From: Streptomyces fildesensis
GTDB lineage: Bacteria; Actinomycetota; Actinomycetes; Streptomycetales; Streptomycetaceae
NCBI RefSeq assembly: GCF_016107395.1
Contig: NZ_JAAIKO010000009.1
Span: 124,001 to 188,000, forward strand
Length of the DNA: 64,000 bases
Direction: 5' to 3'
Numbering within the stretch: position 1 is the first letter of the stretch; each line of letters begins with the position of its first letter. The position numbers and the translations under genes were made by a program. The notes under the pieces are model-generated. The model was not told the DNA's origin. It saw only the letters and a list, made by a program, of their open reading frames with translations, and searched no databases. Below, one piece after another: positions 63,032 to 64,000 of this stretch.

Positions 63032-63418
63032 ATGGACACCAACGACGTGCAGTACCGGGCCTACTTCACCGACCCGGACGCAGCGCCCGGCTCGGACGAG
63101 AGCGAGACGGAGATGCGGGTGGAGAGCTGGAGTGCGGATGGCCTGGCTCTTGTGCTGGACCAGGAGGAGGGCCGACTGGTGTCCGCCAAGGAACGCCCCG
63201 GCTTTCTGCGGGTGGAGCGGCACGACGAGCCGCAGGTGCGCGGTGTGATTCCGGGCGCCGGCTGGAAGCTCGGACAGAAGGACGGCCTGTCCCTGGGCAC
63301 CCCGGTGGTGGCGTTCCTGGTGTACGACGGGTACGTCCGGCCGATCACCGGTCTGCCGCCGACGGGAACAGGGAGGGTCTCGCGGGAGACCCATCAGCTG
63401 GTCCAGCACAGGGAATAG
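63032..63418 (+). CDS. Hypothetical protein
   Basis: 128 aa, acidic, beta-rich, without signal peptide or membrane helices. Features: DTNDVQYRAYFTDPDAAPGSDESETEMRVESWSADGLALVLD, then GVIPGAGWKLGQKDGLSLGTPVVAFLVYDGYVRPI. I do not recognise the family. The start is fixed by the ATG right after an upstream stop; no strong ribosome site. It lies 37 bp after the serpin-like gene and convergent with the next gene. Confidence 0.65.
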   Translation: MDTNDVQYRAYFTDPDAAPGSDESETEMRVESWSADGLALVLDQEEGRLVSAKERPGFLRVERHDEPQVRGVIPGAGWKLGQKDGLSLGTPVVAFLVYDGYVRPITGLPPTGTGRVSRETHQLVQHRE

Positions 63419-63446
63419 CTCCGGCCCGCATCACCGATGGGTCACG

Positions 63447-63926
63447 TCAGTCGGGCTGCGTCCAGCGCTGCAGTTGCAGCTTTGCTGCGTTTCGAACGCG
63501 GCGGGTCCGTCCGTGTTCGGCCAGCAGGCTGAGGGCCTTGGATGAGGGCGCGATCTGCGTGGTTGCGGCCATGCGCTGGCACCAGTCGGACGCCCTGGTG
63601 AGATCCTCGGCGGCCCACGGCCTGCCCAGGGCGATGGTTCTGAGCAGGGTCCACTCGCGCAGGCGGCAGGCGAGGAAGTCGCGGTCCGCGATCACCTCGG
63701 TCAGGGTCTGGGCCCAGGCGGTGAAACGGGGGTCGGGCAGCAGGTCCGCGGCCCGGCGGTCCAGATGGCGGCCCACCGCGCTGTCCGCCGTCGTCGCGTC
63801 CTCGTCACGCAGGACGGTGGCCACCAGGCCGGCCTCGTCCGGCTCGGCGACGGCCTCCAGGGCCTGCAGGTAGCGGGCGAAGCGCTGATGCTCGGCGGGC
63901 TCCTCATCGGTGTGGGGGCCGGTCAT
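63447..63926 (-). CDS. Hypothetical all-helical protein
   Basis: 159 aa, rich in Ala, Arg and Leu, predicted to be all helix (RFARYLQALEAVAEPDEAGLVATVLRDED ... ASDWCQRMAATTQIAPSSKALSLLAEHGRTRRVRNAAKLQLQRW). No signal or membrane segment. The ATG overlaps the TGA of an upstream gene that runs off the window, so it belongs to an operon. The HEAT-like look of the C-terminal half is only suggestive. Confidence 0.7.
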   Translation of the reverse strand: MTGPHTDEEPAEHQRFARYLQALEAVAEPDEAGLVATVLRDEDATTADSAVGRHLDRRAADLLPDPRFTAWAQTLTEVIADRDFLACRLREWTLLRTIALGRPWAAEDLTRASDWCQRMAATTQIAPSSKALSLLAEHGRTRRVRNAAKLQLQRWTQPD

Positions 63927-64000
63927 GCCGCGATCCCCTCCGTCCGTCCAATCAGCCGCCGCGCGGCACCGGCCGGGTTCAGGAAAACCAGCGGCGTGCC
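63923..64000 (-). CDS. C-terminal end of an unidentified gene (runs off the window)
   Basis: 25 codons (GTPLVFLNPAGAARRLIGRT ...) ending in a TGA that overlaps the next start. Too short to identify; coding is supported by codon bias and the translational-coupling arrangement. Confidence 0.5.
   Translation of the reverse strand, partial: GTPLVFLNPAGAARRLIGRTEGIAA

Overview
The window is high-GC actinobacterial DNA and looks like a Streptomyces chromosome. The evidence is a strong GC bias at third codon positions, frequent GTG starts, SARP/AfsR-type and PP2C/GAF regulators, actinobacterial type VII secretion genes, secreted ricin-B proteins, and Streptomyces-type Tn7-like and IS remnants. I saw no tRNA, rRNA or CRISPR array. 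Much of the left half reads as an accessory region. The right half is mostly intact single-function operons.

Region 1 (1-5.1 kb) is the 3' part of a Tn7/Tn5053-like transposition module. It has a DDE transposase (cut by the window edge), a TniB/TnsC ATPase and an unusually long TniQ/TnsD-like protein ending in a LysR-type winged helix. The three genes overlap at their stop/start codons. Region 2 (5.1-13 kb) holds a 999-aa AfsR-type regulator, a truncated XRE gene, a rearranged transposase remnant, about 1 kb of non-coding DNA with a diverged 130-bp repeat, a secreted HAD phosphatase and a secreted DUF1906-type glycosidase-like protein. Region 3 (13-16.3 kb) is a second, decayed Tn7-like element of a different type (TnsA, TnsB fragment, TniB fragment, TniQ). 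Its transposase core has been replaced by an IS21 IstB scrap. Two 25-bp end-like repeats lie just upstream of tnsA.

Region 4 (16.4-21.7 kb) has MarR/FAD-monooxygenase/cyclase genes and an HxlR/enoyl-CoA-hydratase pair, each divergent around an inverted repeat. Region 5 (21.9-25.4 kb) has three consecutive secreted proteins, including a phospholipase A2, followed by PucR and ECF sigma gene scraps. Region 6 (25.5-34.8 kb) has an L,D-transpeptidase, an ECF41 sigma factor with its oxidoreductase, an SDR, a SnoaL-like protein, and a TetR/MMPL transporter pair. Two sites resembling ECF41 promoters suggest a small local regulon. Region 7 (34.8-44.6 kb) has small membrane proteins, a pentapeptide-repeat membrane protein divergent from a Ser/Thr-kinase-MFS fusion, a cupin, a DinB-like protein, and an arsenic cluster (arsC, arsR, aquaporin).

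Region 8 (44.6-53.1 kb) is a type VII secretion locus. It has a lectin-tipped membrane protein, two Esx-like proteins, an EccC-type ATPase broken by a one-base frameshift, and a large Esx-like membrane substrate candidate. Region 9 (53.7-64 kb) has a VOC protein, an ECF42 sigma with its DGPF protein, a GAF-SpoIIE phosphatase, a DUF5519-like protein, a transketolase/PDH-E1-like enzyme, a cytidine deaminase, a three-repeat ricin-B secreted protein, a shortened serpin-like protein and hypothetical genes.

The observations most worth following are the kinase-MFS fusion, the ECF41 promoter pair, the eccC frameshift in the lectin-associated type VII locus, and the two side-by-side Tn7-like modules with shared end-like sequences.
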